Assembly (NCBI RefSeq): GCF_004187715.1
Contig: NZ_QZWF01000011.1
Span: forward strand, 1 to 64,000
DNA length: 64,000 nt
Direction of reading: 5' to 3'
Origin: Streptomyces sp. F001
Lineage (GTDB): Bacteria; Actinomycetota; Actinomycetes; Streptomycetales; Streptomycetaceae
In this document: piece by piece, positions 56,773 through 64,000 of the stretch
Layout: every line of letters starts with the position of its first letter
Position numbering within the stretch: position 1 is the first letter of the stretch
Program-made: the position numbers and the translations under genes
The notes under the pieces: generated by a model
What the model was told of the DNA's origin: nothing
Databases searched by the model: none
Seen by the model: only the letters and a program-made list of their open reading frames with translations

Positions 56773-57534
56773 ATGCAGCTTGTTATATCCAGAGAATCTA
56801 CCGTGCGCAGGCTGCGGGACGACTATGCGGTCAGCGCCGAGTTCTACGACATCCTGCAGGGCCGGCAGGACGCCATAGAGGTCCATCGCCTCTACAGCCG
56901 CGATGTCGCGAACGCCCGTCTCGGAGTGCTGGATGTCGGTGCCGGCACCGGGCGTGTCACGTTGATGAGTCTGCTGGCATCCCGGGTCGGCGTGCACGCC
57001 GTCGAGCCTGCACGCGCCATGCGCACACCGCTGATGACGCGCCTCGCCTCCCTCCCCGCCAGGCTGAGGGAGCGGGTCACTGTTCACCCTCATACGCTTG
57101 ACGAGGCGGGACTGCAGGGGGTCGCGGACGTGGCCGTCTGCCACAACACGATCGCCTGTCTGGCACCCGCCGCACGGCGTGCCCTTTGGCCGGCCCTCGC
57201 ACAGGCGCTCGTTCCCGGCGGTTCACTGCTCCTTCAGCTCCCGCCCGCTCACCTTCCGGATGAGGAAACCGTGCGTGCCCTGCCAGGTCAGCGCGTCGGG
57301 CAGCACGAGTACGGAGGACGCATGGCGCTGTCGGCCGACGGTGGCCGGATCCACACACGTTTCGACTACTGGGTGCGCGGGGCGGAAGGTGTGCTGCAGG
57401 AGTACACCGAGACATTCTGGATGTGGCCGGCCTCTCGCGCCGAGATCGCCGGCGACCTGGCAGAGCACGGGTTCGTTCCGCTGCCCGGACGGGACGAACC
57501 GGCCCTGCTCGCGATGACCCTCACCCAGTGGTGA
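56773..57534 (+). CDS. SAM-dependent methyltransferase
   Basis: 253 residues from ATG 56773; GTG 56803 is a possible later start. DDYAVSAEFYDILQGRQDAI, then motif I RLGVLDVGAGTGRVTLMSLL, acidic GVHAVEPARAM, motif GVADVAVCHNTIACLAP and LVPGGSLLLQLPPA. Class I fold; substrate unknown. The C-terminal ETFWMWPASRAEIAGDLAEHG and RDEPALLAMTLTQW are typical of small-molecule methyltransferases. It follows the NAD(P)-binding gene and has its own ECF41-like promoter. Confidence 0.85.
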   Translation: MQLVISRESTVRRLRDDYAVSAEFYDILQGRQDAIEVHRLYSRDVANARLGVLDVGAGTGRVTLMSLLASRVGVHAVEPARAMRTPLMTRLASLPARLRERVTVHPHTLDEAGLQGVADVAVCHNTIACLAPAARRALWPALAQALVPGGSLLLQLPPAHLPDEETVRALPGQRVGQHEYGGRMALSADGGRIHTRFDYWVRGAEGVLQEYTETFWMWPASRAEIAGDLAEHGFVPLPGRDEPALLAMTLTQW

Positions 57535-57777
57535 CCACCCCTTCACGCAGCGCCCGCAACCAGGGCATCGTCCGTCGGACAGGAGAGGCACCGGATGGGT
57601 GACGCGGGAGCCACGGGTGCCCGGACAGTCCGCAGGAACACAATGAGTAACACTGAAATTCCACAAATACTGACATCGTTGTGTGTCCTGCCACGGCCGC
57701 ATGCACACGCTGCTGCGCATGCACACGCTGCTGCGGCGGCTTGTAGCATGGTGACCAGTAAGCCGGAAGGGACGACC
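57535..57777. other. Leader region with an 18-bp tandem duplication (57699-57734)
   Basis: GCATGCACACGCTGCTGC occurs twice head to tail at 57699-57716 and 57717-57734, within the leader of the first ECF sigma gene, 43 bp before its start. The 243-bp gap lacks the TGTCACA motif found near the other genes of the cluster, so this sigma gene is likely expressed by a different promoter, possibly near TTGTGTGTCC at 57679-57688. Confidence 0.5.
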
Positions 57778-58674
57778 GTGCACGCTGGCGATGACGCTGA
57801 CTCCCTTGAGCAGGCGACGAGGGAATTCCTGGCGGCGCGCCCGCAGCTCTTCGGCATCGCGTACCGCATCCTCGGCAGCGCGGTGGAAGCCGAGGACATC
57901 GTCCAGGAGGCATGGCTGCGGTGGCAGAACACGGACCGCACGGACGTCCTCGAGCCGGCGGCCTTCCTGACCACCGTCACCGCACGGCTGGCCATCAACT
58001 TCGCCCAGTCCGCCCGGGTGCGGCGGGAGTCGTACATCGGGCCGTGGCTTCCCGAGCCGGTCGACACCACTGAGGACCCTCAGCTGGGGGCGGAACGGGC
58101 CGAGGCGCTCGAGCTGGCGGTTCTCTTCCTCCTCGAGAAGCTGAACCCGGTGGAACGGGCGGCCTATGTCCTGCGAGAGGCCTTCGACTACCCCTACAAG
58201 CAGGTCGCGGACATGCTGGAAACGAGTGAGGCCAACACCCGCCAGCTGGTGAGCCGTGCACGCAAGCGCCTGGCCTCCGAGCGCAAGGAACGCGTCAGCC
58301 CGGCTGATCACAAACGGCTGCTGGAGGTGTTCCTCACCGCCGCGCAGACGGGCAATCTGGCGGTGCTCGAGGACGTCCTCGCCGCGGACGTCGTCAGCTG
58401 GGCCGACGGCGGCGGGATGCGCGGCGCGTCGAAGATCCCGGTCGTCGGACGTCCGCACGTCTCCAAGTACCTCGCGGCGTTCGCGCCCCGGTTCTGGCCC
58501 CAGGCGGACATTCGGTGGGTCGAGGCCAATGGACGGCCGGCCGTCCTTGTCTCCGCCGACGGGAACGCCGTGGCCCTGCTGTCCGTCGACGCGTCCGCTG
58601 AGGGGATCGACCGGATCATGTGGGTGATGAATCCGGCCAAGCTGCTGCCCTACGTGGCGTCCCTGAGCGCCTGA
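57778..58674 (+). CDS. ECF41-type (SigJ-like) sigma factor 1
   Basis: 298 residues from GTG 57778 (GGAAGG 7 nt upstream). Region 2: RPQLFGIAYRILGSAVEAEDIVQEAWLRW. Region 4: LNPVERAAYVLREAFDYPYKQVADMLETSE. The C-terminal ~100 residues are the SnoaL-like extension of group ECF41 (LEVFLTAAQTGNLAVLEDVL, WADGGGMRG, WVMNPAKL). In this group the extension is known to control sigma activity in place of an anti-sigma factor. Closest in sequence to the third sigma gene here (61035). Confidence 0.92.
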   Translation: MHAGDDADSLEQATREFLAARPQLFGIAYRILGSAVEAEDIVQEAWLRWQNTDRTDVLEPAAFLTTVTARLAINFAQSARVRRESYIGPWLPEPVDTTEDPQLGAERAEALELAVLFLLEKLNPVERAAYVLREAFDYPYKQVADMLETSEANTRQLVSRARKRLASERKERVSPADHKRLLEVFLTAAQTGNLAVLEDVLAADVVSWADGGGMRGASKIPVVGRPHVSKYLAAFAPRFWPQADIRWVEANGRPAVLVSADGNAVALLSVDASAEGIDRIMWVMNPAKLLPYVASLSA

Positions 58675-58711
58675 GACCCCCCGCAGCAGTCGGTGGAGTG
58701 GGTCCTGGCCG

Positions 58712-58738
58712 TGTCACAAGAGGGGTGACTTGTCGGTC
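58712..58738 (+). promoter_or_regulatory. ECF41-type promoter for the Ohr gene
   Basis: TGTCACA (58712-58718), 16-bp spacer, GGTC (58735-58738). The start codon is 227 bp further on, leaving a long leader; the intervening frames show nothing convincing. Confidence 0.6.
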
Positions 58739-58964
58739 TACCGGTTACCCGGAACCCAGGGTTCTCCCAGACTCGAAGGACACACGACATGACGATGGTC
58801 ATGAGCGGCAGGGTGGCCCTTGCCCGCGGACGGGTGTGCTGCCCCCCGCGCCAGGCAAGAACTCCCGCAGAGGCCGACTCCTCCCCTTCCACCGCCTTGC
58901 CCGCTCTGTGCGGGCCGGGGAGGTCCTGCCCGGGCGGGCACCGCGACGACATCGGAGTCATGCT

Positions 58965-59462
58965 GTGAACGACCAGATCAAGTTGCCCGATCTGTCCACC
59001 GACAAGGACTTCGACGGGGAGTCCTTCTCCCCCATCTACTCCACGACCGTGACCGTCAGCGGCGGCACTACCGCGCACGGGCGAGCCACAGGGAGAGCCC
59101 GGTCGGCCGACGGGGCTCTGGACCTCGACCTGCGCATGCCCGCCGAGCTCGGCGGGGACGGTCAGGGAAACAACCCCGAGCAGTTGTTCGCCGCCGGCTT
59201 CGCGGCCTGCTACCACGGGGCCCTGAGTCTGGTGGCGCGGCGGGAGGCACTTGATCCTGCCGCAATCTCCGTGGAGGCGACCGTGGCGTTCGGGCGGGAT
59301 CCGGAAGACGGCGGCTATCTGCTGCACGTCGACCTGGTGGTCAGGTGGCCGGGCGTCACTTCGGAGATCGCCGCTCCCCTCCTGAAGAAGGCCGAATCAC
59401 TGTGCCCCTACGCCAAGATGGCCGGGCAGGGAACGCCGACAACCATCATGTTGGCTTCCTAG
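58965..59462 (+). CDS. Organic hydroperoxide resistance protein, Ohr/OsmC family
   Basis: 165 residues from GTG 58965, after GGAG. Two reactive cysteines in their usual settings: NNPEQLFAAGFAACYHGAL and AESLCPYAKM. The N-terminus (IYSTTVTVSGGTTAHGRATG) is as in Ohr. It reduces organic peroxides through a thiol cycle with lipoylated partners. No MarR-type OhrR gene is nearby; control by an ECF41 sigma through the upstream motif would be an alternative. Confidence 0.92.
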   Translation: MNDQIKLPDLSTDKDFDGESFSPIYSTTVTVSGGTTAHGRATGRARSADGALDLDLRMPAELGGDGQGNNPEQLFAAGFAACYHGALSLVARREALDPAAISVEATVAFGRDPEDGGYLLHVDLVVRWPGVTSEIAAPLLKKAESLCPYAKMAGQGTPTTIMLAS

Positions 59463-59472
59463 CCCCCACTTC

Positions 59473-59520
59473 AGGGCCATGTGCTGCCGAAGTGACCTCG
59501 CGTCGGCAGCACATGGCCCT
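59473..59520 (+). terminator. Strong terminator after the Ohr gene (18-bp perfect stem)
   Basis: AGGGCCATGTGCTGCCGA (59473-59490) pairs exactly with 59503-59520 across a 12-nt loop, 11 bp beyond the stop. The rest of the 483-bp gap to 59946 holds the ECF41-type promoter and nothing else I can identify. Confidence 0.75.
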
Positions 59521-59790
59521 GCCGCTGGTACGCGCCGGCGCCCGGGTTGTGATTCGGCTGTACGCCTGGACAGGGGTCGGGAACTGCCGTCCCTCTTATG
59601 ACCAGCCGATCGTGAAGATGTGACACGCTGCGTTGCATGGCCACCTGTGGCCGAGCTGAAGCTGCACACGGTGTGTCGACTGCGTGACGCCTGCCGCATC
59701 CGCCGGGTACGCGACTTCCATGGCGAGGTGCGGCCGTGCCGCGCGGGGTCGTGGCCCAGCAGGCCGCTGCCGCGGTCCTGGTCGGTCTGA

Positions 59791-59817
59791 TGTCACACGA
59801 TCCATGTCTGTCCGGTC
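59791..59817 (+). promoter_or_regulatory. ECF41-type promoter for sigma gene 2
   Basis: TGTCACA (59791-59797), 16-bp spacer, GGTC (59814-59817), 129 bp before the start at 59946. Suggests autoregulation or cross-regulation among the three sigma factors. Confidence 0.65.
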
Positions 59818-59945
59818 TGTGTTGTCGAGCGGACGAATAAAGGAGAGCCGCGGCACCAGGTCTGCTGAGGCCCCTCTCGAGCTTCGATGAGGCCGATCGC
59901 CCTGGTGGTTGTGTCGTGGGTGGTGTGGGAGAGGGAGGATGCCGT

Positions 59946-60878
59946 ATGGACCGTGGCGATGACGCAGTACCACTCGCCGAGCTGCTCGATGAGCGGCGGC
60001 ACCTGCTCGATGTCGCCTACTGGATGCTGGGAAACAGGGTGGAGGCCGAGAGTGTCATAGACGCAACCTACCGGCACTGGTACGCCCTGTCCGACCCGGT
60101 ACGCGCCCGGATCACGACGCCGCGTTCCTGGCTGGCGAAAGTCGCCGGCAGTATCTGCCTGGCCCGCCTGGCCCTGCCCGACCGCACCACAAGCCGCACC
60201 GGCCAGGACCACACAACCCACGCCGCACCGCCGGCCGCCGAAACCCCCGGGACGCTGGAGCAGCAGATCAGCGGGGTATTGCTGGACGCGCTGGATGCCC
60301 TGCCCCCCGCCGAACGGGCGGCGTTCGTCCTCAACGACGTCTTCGGCATGGCCCCGGGCGCGGTCACCGACATCGTGCGCCAGAGCGAACCGGAAGGTGC
60401 CGAACCGGCCGACCGCGCCCGCCACAGTCTGCGCGCCCGCCGCGCACTGCCCACCCCACCCCAGCAGCACGACGCCCTGGCCCGCGCCCTCCGCCAGGCC
60501 TGCACCACCCAGGACGAAGCCCTTCTGGCCTCACTGCTCGCCCCCGACGCCACGGCCTTCTTCGACGGCGGCGGCAAGGTCAGGGCCCTGGTCAAGCCCG
60601 TCCACGGCAACGTCCACGTCGCCCGCAGCCTGCTCACCCTCCTCACCTGCCATCCCCGCACCGCCCTCGACACCCACTCCGTCAACGGGCGCACCGGCCT
60701 CCTCGTACGGTACGACCACCAAGTCGTCGCCATCATCAGCCTCGACATCGCGGGCCTCCACATCGTCCGAGTCTGGATCATCCTCAACCCCGACAAACTC
60801 CGCACCTGGAACCAATCCAGCGCTCCTCCCGACCCGCCGAGGCCGCACAACAACTTGCCTGGGCAACCCGAGGACTGA
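59946..60878 (+). CDS. ECF41-type sigma factor 2, divergent
   Basis: 310 residues from ATG 59946 (GAGGGAGG upstream). Region 2 is recognisable but altered (HLLDVAYWMLGNRVEAESVI, then DATYRHWYAL in place of the usual DxxQExWLRW). Region 4: LPPAERAAFVLNDVFGMAPG. The extension has both ECF41 signatures in their canonical form: FFDGGGKVRA and ILNPDKL. Altered core-binding residues suggest changed core affinity or a regulatory role. Preceded by its own ECF41-like promoter. Confidence 0.85.
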   Translation: MDRGDDAVPLAELLDERRHLLDVAYWMLGNRVEAESVIDATYRHWYALSDPVRARITTPRSWLAKVAGSICLARLALPDRTTSRTGQDHTTHAAPPAAETPGTLEQQISGVLLDALDALPPAERAAFVLNDVFGMAPGAVTDIVRQSEPEGAEPADRARHSLRARRALPTPPQQHDALARALRQACTTQDEALLASLLAPDATAFFDGGGKVRALVKPVHGNVHVARSLLTLLTCHPRTALDTHSVNGRTGLLVRYDHQVVAIISLDIAGLHIVRVWIILNPDKLRTWNQSSAPPDPPRPHNNLPGQPED

Positions 60879-60950
60879 GGCCACCGGCAGCGGCGCTTCC
60901 GCCATGAACGGGCCGACCGGACGCGGGGCGGCAATCCAGTACGGCAAACC

Positions 60951-60977
60951 TGTCACAGAGCGGGGATCCACCCGGTC
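60951..60977 (+). promoter_or_regulatory. ECF41-type promoter for sigma gene 3
   Basis: TGTCACA (60951-60957), 16-bp spacer, GGTC (60974-60977), 58 bp before ATG 61035. Confidence 0.68.
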
Positions 60978-61034
60978 AATGAAGCGGACGCGATCGGAAC
61001 AGCTGTTACTCGGAGGAACGGAGACAGCAGGATC

Positions 61035-61952
61035 ATGGATCTCGAGCCATCCCCCGCGGGAAGCACCCTGGACGATGCCGTTGCTGTCTTCGTGGAGCTC
61101 CGTCCACGGCTCTTCGGCATCGCATACCGTGTGCTGGGAAGTGCGGTTGAGGCTGAAGACGTGGTTCAGGAAGTCTGGCTGCGCTGGCAGAAAACCGACC
61201 GCTCGGTGGTGGTCAGCCCCGCGGCCTTTCTGTCGAGTACAACCACCAGGCTGGCCATCAACGTGGCTCAGTCGGCCCGTCTGCGCCGCGAAATCTATGT
61301 CGGCCCGTGGCTTCCCGAACCTGTGGACACGACCACCGATCCCGAGCTGGGCGCCCAGCGGGCCGAAGCCCTGGATTTTGCTCTGCTCCTCGTCCTGGAG
61401 AAGCTGACTCCCGCGGAACGGGCCGCATACGTTCTACGAGAGGCGTTCGACTACACCTATGCCGAGATCGCGGAAATGCTCCAGCTCAGTCTCGTCAACG
61501 TCCGGAAGATCGTGAGCCGGGCCCGCAAGCATCTCGCGGCCGACCAGCGGGAGACCGTGGACACGGCGGTGCACCGACAGCTTCTCGAAGCCTTCGTCTC
61601 GGCAGCGCAGACGGGGAATGTCGCCTCACTGGAGGCCCTCCTCACTCCGGATGCCGTCAGCCTGTCCGACGGCAACGGCATCCGGGGCGCCGCTCGCGTC
61701 CCCGTTCTGGGCCGCGCACGTGTGGCGAACCTGGCGACGGCCACTCGGCGGTTCTGGGCCGTGGACATCCGCCCCGTGGAGGCCAACGGACGCAGCGGCG
61801 TGCTGCTCTACCGGGACAGCAGGCCCGCGGCCTTCATGACGACAGCGGCCTCGCAGGAAGGCATTCACCAGGTGATGTGGGTGTTCAACCCGAGCAAGAT
61901 CGCTGCGTTCATCGACTCGCGTTCCCGCCACACCACAGTGCCCGGCGTCTGA
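61035..61952 (+). CDS. ECF41-type (SigJ-like) sigma factor 3
   Basis: 305 residues from ATG 61035. Region 2: RPRLFGIAYRVLGSAVEAEDVVQEVWLRW. Region 4: LTPAERAAYVLREAFDYTYAEIAEMLQLSL. Extension: LEAFVSAAQTGNVASLEALL, with the family motifs changed (LSDGNGIRG rather than DGGGK, and FNPSKI rather than NPDKL). Very similar to sigma factor 1, pointing to duplication within the cluster. Confidence 0.92.
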   Translation: MDLEPSPAGSTLDDAVAVFVELRPRLFGIAYRVLGSAVEAEDVVQEVWLRWQKTDRSVVVSPAAFLSSTTTRLAINVAQSARLRREIYVGPWLPEPVDTTTDPELGAQRAEALDFALLLVLEKLTPAERAAYVLREAFDYTYAEIAEMLQLSLVNVRKIVSRARKHLAADQRETVDTAVHRQLLEAFVSAAQTGNVASLEALLTPDAVSLSDGNGIRGAARVPVLGRARVANLATATRRFWAVDIRPVEANGRSGVLLYRDSRPAAFMTTAASQEGIHQVMWVFNPSKIAAFIDSRSRHTTVPGV

Positions 61953-61992
61953 TCACGAGCTGTGGTCACACGACCTTCACACCCATGCAGGG

Positions 61993-62214
61993 CTACGCCT
62001 GCCAGTCCGCTGTCGCAGTAGCGCGCTTCTGCCACTGCCGCACACCCGGACCGTTCGGCTCCCACCGGTCGCAGAACTGCCGCAGCACCTCGCATCTGGT
62101 CAGCATGGCGGCCCTGCGGACCGGCCAGGGCGGCACCTCCCCGCCGTAGGCCCGGAAGAAGTGGCCGAGTGCGTGGCAGTACTCGGGGTGGTGCATCCCC
62201 CGATCATCGGACAC
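61993..62214 (-). CDS. Small hypothetical protein
   Basis: 73 residues from GTG 62214, with GGAG 8 nt upstream; ATG 62196 is an alternative. Sequence: HHPEYCHALGHFFRAYGG, then RRAAMLTRCEVLRQFCDRWE, rich in His, Cys and Trp but with no metal-site pattern I can name. Codon bias is coding-like. It is convergent with the third sigma gene, with a 40-bp gap. Confidence 0.5.
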   Translation of the reverse strand: MSDDRGMHHPEYCHALGHFFRAYGGEVPPWPVRRAAMLTRCEVLRQFCDRWEPNGPGVRQWQKRATATADWQA

Positions 62215-62361
62215 GGGCAGCACTCCGGCTACGCGCTGGCGCCCATAGTCACTTGACTGATGCTTCAGGTCTCAACAGGCCCCCAGACTTATAGCGACCC
62301 GGTGTACCGGTCGGATACCGATCAGTAATCCTCGGGGCAGGAAGTGGAAAGGGGTAAATCG

Positions 62362-62868
62362 ATGACCGGCAAGGCCTCCGACACCGATGACGAGCGTGGG
62401 TTTGCTCACATGGAGCACAGATACCCACAGGCTGTCCGGGCGGGGTGGGTGGACAATCAACCCGAGCCTGTGACGTGCCGGACGATCGTGCATCTCCTCA
62501 GAGGGCAGGAGTATCTGCCGGTCGTAACAGAATTCCACTACGACGGTACCGATCCGTATTCAGTGTGCGTGATATTCAATGCGCACACCGACATGACCGT
62601 CGAGTGGACATTTGGACGCGAGCTCCTGCTGTCCGGCCAGAAGGGGCTCAGCGGTGCCGGCGACGTCCAGATCTGGCCTTCCGAAATCTACGGTTTCGGC
62701 GTGGTTTTCATCTCGTTGCGCTCGGGTGCAGAAATGGAAGTTGCGGCCGCGCCGGCAAAGATGATCGACGTATTCCTCGAGCGCACTCTGAAAGTTGTAC
62801 CTCTGGGTGAAGAAGAACGTCACTTGGGTATCGACAGCCCCGTCAGTCAGCTGCTGGACGAAATATGA
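62362..62868 (+). CDS. SsgA-like sporulation/cell-division protein (SALP)
   Basis: 168 residues from ATG 62362 (AAAGGGG 8 nt upstream). The SALP fold signatures are clear: FHYDGTDPYSVCVIFNAHTD, VEWTFGRELLLSG, GDVQIWPS and a C-terminal FLERTLKVVPLGEEE. SALPs control septum placement and peptidoglycan maturation during sporulation, and are restricted to morphologically complex actinomycetes, which supports the genus call. Somewhat long for the family because of an extra N-terminal ~30 residues. Confidence 0.93.
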   Translation: MTGKASDTDDERGFAHMEHRYPQAVRAGWVDNQPEPVTCRTIVHLLRGQEYLPVVTEFHYDGTDPYSVCVIFNAHTDMTVEWTFGRELLLSGQKGLSGAGDVQIWPSEIYGFGVVFISLRSGAEMEVAAAPAKMIDVFLERTLKVVPLGEEERHLGIDSPVSQLLDEI

Positions 62869-63022
62869 CGAGACCATCTGCGTGACTTCGTGTCGTGCAC
62901 GATCACTCACCATGCGACGAGTCGTCGTGCACCACTCAAACCGAGGGTGAACACCCCTCTGCGGCGAGAAGTCGCCGGACGGGTAGCATGTGGCGCGTAA
63001 GCCGTTGCGGAGGAATCTCCAC

Positions 63023-63088
63023 ATGCTCAGCCCACTGCCCGTCGTGCCGACGACCGGACACCCGGCGATACCCGCACGCGCACGATGA
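63023..63088 (+). CDS. 21-codon leader ORF coupled to the LuxR-type gene
   Basis: ATG 63023 has a strong GGAGGA 8 nt upstream and opens MLSPLPVVPTTGHPAIPARA plus one Arg, ending in TGA at 63086-63088, which overlaps the ATG of the next gene (ATGA). The next gene has no ribosome site of its own. Ribosomes probably enter here and re-initiate. The peptide is Pro-rich, so stalling could modulate the downstream gene. Confidence 0.45.
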   Translation: MLSPLPVVPTTGHPAIPARAR

Positions 63089-64000
63089 TCGGCCGTGACG
63101 AGGAGCTGCGCAGCCTGCGCAGGCTGCTGACGGACGCGGCGGCCGGACAGGGCGGCGCGCTGTTGGTCCACGGCACCGCCGGTGTCGGAAAGTCGGCTCT
63201 GTTGCGCACGGTCGGCACCGAGGCGGCCGACAGCGGTTTCAGGGTGCTGCGCACATCCGGGGTGGAGACCGAGCAGTGGCTGCCGTTCGCCGCACTGCAG
63301 CTGCTGCTGCAACCGGTCGCCGACGGTATCGAGAACCTGCCGGACCCACAGCGGGAGACGCTGACCGACGCGTTCAGCGCCACGGAGACCGAGCCCCAGA
63401 CATTCCGGGCCGGACTGGCCGTACTCGAACTGCTCGCCGACGCAGCCGACCAGCAGCCACTCCTGCTGCTGCTCGACGATCTGCAGTGGTTCGATTCGTC
63501 CAGCCGGGACGTGCTGAGGTTTGTCTCCCGGCGCACCGGCGACCTTCCCATCCTGTTCATCGCTGCCGTCCGGATCCCCTCCATCGACGAGTTCAGCCCG
63601 GGCATGCACCCGGACCTCCATCTGGAACCGCTCAGCCGGACGGCGGCCGCCGAGCTGCTCGATGCCGGCGCGCCCGGCCTGGCCGCGCCGCTGCGAGCGC
63701 TCGTCCTGGAGCGTGCCGCAGGTAATCCGCTGGCCCTGATCGAGCTGCCCAAGGCGGTGCAGGGCATGTCCGCGCAGTGGGACGACCTGCCGCTGACCCA
63801 GCGACTGGAGGCCACGTTCGCCGCGCGTACCGACTCTGCGAGCCTGGAGTGCCGCACCTTCCTCCTGGCCCTGGCTGCCGAGCCGACCGCACCGCTGAGC
63901 CGACTGCTGGAGGTGTCGAGTCGTCTCTGCGGCTCCACCGTTTCCGTGGACTCGCTGCAGGAGGCGGTCGACGCGGGCCTGGTCACCCTGGTCGGCCGTA
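63085..64000 (+). CDS. LuxR-family large ATPase regulator (LAL), N-terminal part, runs off right edge
   Basis: At least 305 codons from ATG 63085, open at the window end. MIGRDEELRSLRRLLTDAAAG, Walker A GTAGVGKSALL (residues 31-40), LPFAALQLLLQPVADGI, Walker B PLLLLLDDLQWFDSSSRDVL, then an AAA/STAND-type lid. This is the opening of MalT-like regulators of about 900 residues, whose C-terminal LuxR HTH would lie outside the window. These are ATP-dependent activators, often of secondary metabolite clusters. Confidence 0.88.
   Translation, partial: MIGRDEELRSLRRLLTDAAAGQGGALLVHGTAGVGKSALLRTVGTEAADSGFRVLRTSGVETEQWLPFAALQLLLQPVADGIENLPDPQRETLTDAFSATETEPQTFRAGLAVLELLADAADQQPLLLLLDDLQWFDSSSRDVLRFVSRRTGDLPILFIAAVRIPSIDEFSPGMHPDLHLEPLSRTAAAELLDAGAPGLAAPLRALVLERAAGNPLALIELPKAVQGMSAQWDDLPLTQRLEATFAARTDSASLECRTFLLALAAEPTAPLSRLLEVSSRLCGSTVSVDSLQEAVDAGLVTLVGR

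Noticed and set aside
59599..59625. Seventh TGTCACA site on the minus strand near 59619-59625
   Set aside because: GGTC is present but the spacer is 15 rather than 16 bp, and it would transcribe towards the back of the Ohr gene and its terminator; no gene is served.

Overview
The window is high-GC DNA with GTG/ATG starts, G/C-rich third codon positions, ATGA/GTGA coupled genes and families typical of Streptomyces: SsgA-like sporulation protein, DUF397/HTH pair, ECF41 sigma factors, RNase Sa-like secreted ribonuclease, a large LuxR ATPase regulator and a dispersed intergenic repeat I know from this genus. It looks like an accessory part of a Streptomyces chromosome.

Region 1 (1-19.4 kb) is a defence-type operon. 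An RpoD-like sigma factor with long extensions runs leftwards off the window. Divergent from it, a shared palindromic promoter precedes a Hanks-type kinase fused to a DExH helicase with a DUF1998-type cysteine cluster (one gene, now frameshifted), a DrmD-like SNF2 ATPase, a 1364-residue adenine methyltransferase, a small C-terminally anchored membrane protein, a CoiA-like protein with three C-terminal repeats, and a collagen-like membrane protein. SNF2 + methylase + helicase/DUF1998 recalls class 1 DISARM. The fused kinase, the sigma factor and the CoiA/collagen tail are not part of any DISARM I know. Region 2 (19.4-25.7 kb) holds a DUF397/HTH pair, an ATP-binding anti-sigma-like protein, YceI, an EVE-like protein, an unrecognised protein and a VapBC module whose operator covers a leaderless start. 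Region 3 (25.8-32.8 kb) is McrBC, a RelE-UvrD fusion and a convergent HTH plus N6-methylase-like protein with an altered catalytic motif.

Region 4 (32.8-39 kb) is a gene graveyard: GH1 beta-glucosidase, a DUF3883 gene, an enol-lactonase start, half a NarK-like transporter, an Acg-type nitroreductase and a DoxX gene are all broken. An intact GAF histidine kinase and a PNPOx-like protein sit among them. Region 5 (39-44 kb) is a SWIM/SNF2 helicase pair. Region 6 (43.9-50.7 kb) is a sugar or cyclitol module: ROK kinase, three-gene ABC importer, GntR/UTRA regulator and Gfo/Idh dehydrogenase, with one 12-bp operator present in both control regions. Region 7 (50.7-55.7 kb) holds a two-component pair, secreted RNase and small membrane genes.

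Region 8 (55.1-62 kb) contains three ECF41-type sigma factors. Six promoter-like sites, TGTCACA-N16-(G/T)GTC, sit just upstream of a membrane protein, a NAD(P)-binding protein, a methyltransferase, an Ohr/OsmC peroxidase and two of the sigma genes: a local regulon readable by eye. The window ends with an SsgA-like protein and the start of a LuxR-family ATPase regulator preceded by a 21-codon coupled leader ORF.

Limits: family assignments come from reading motifs, not from searches; frameshifts could be real or sequencing errors.
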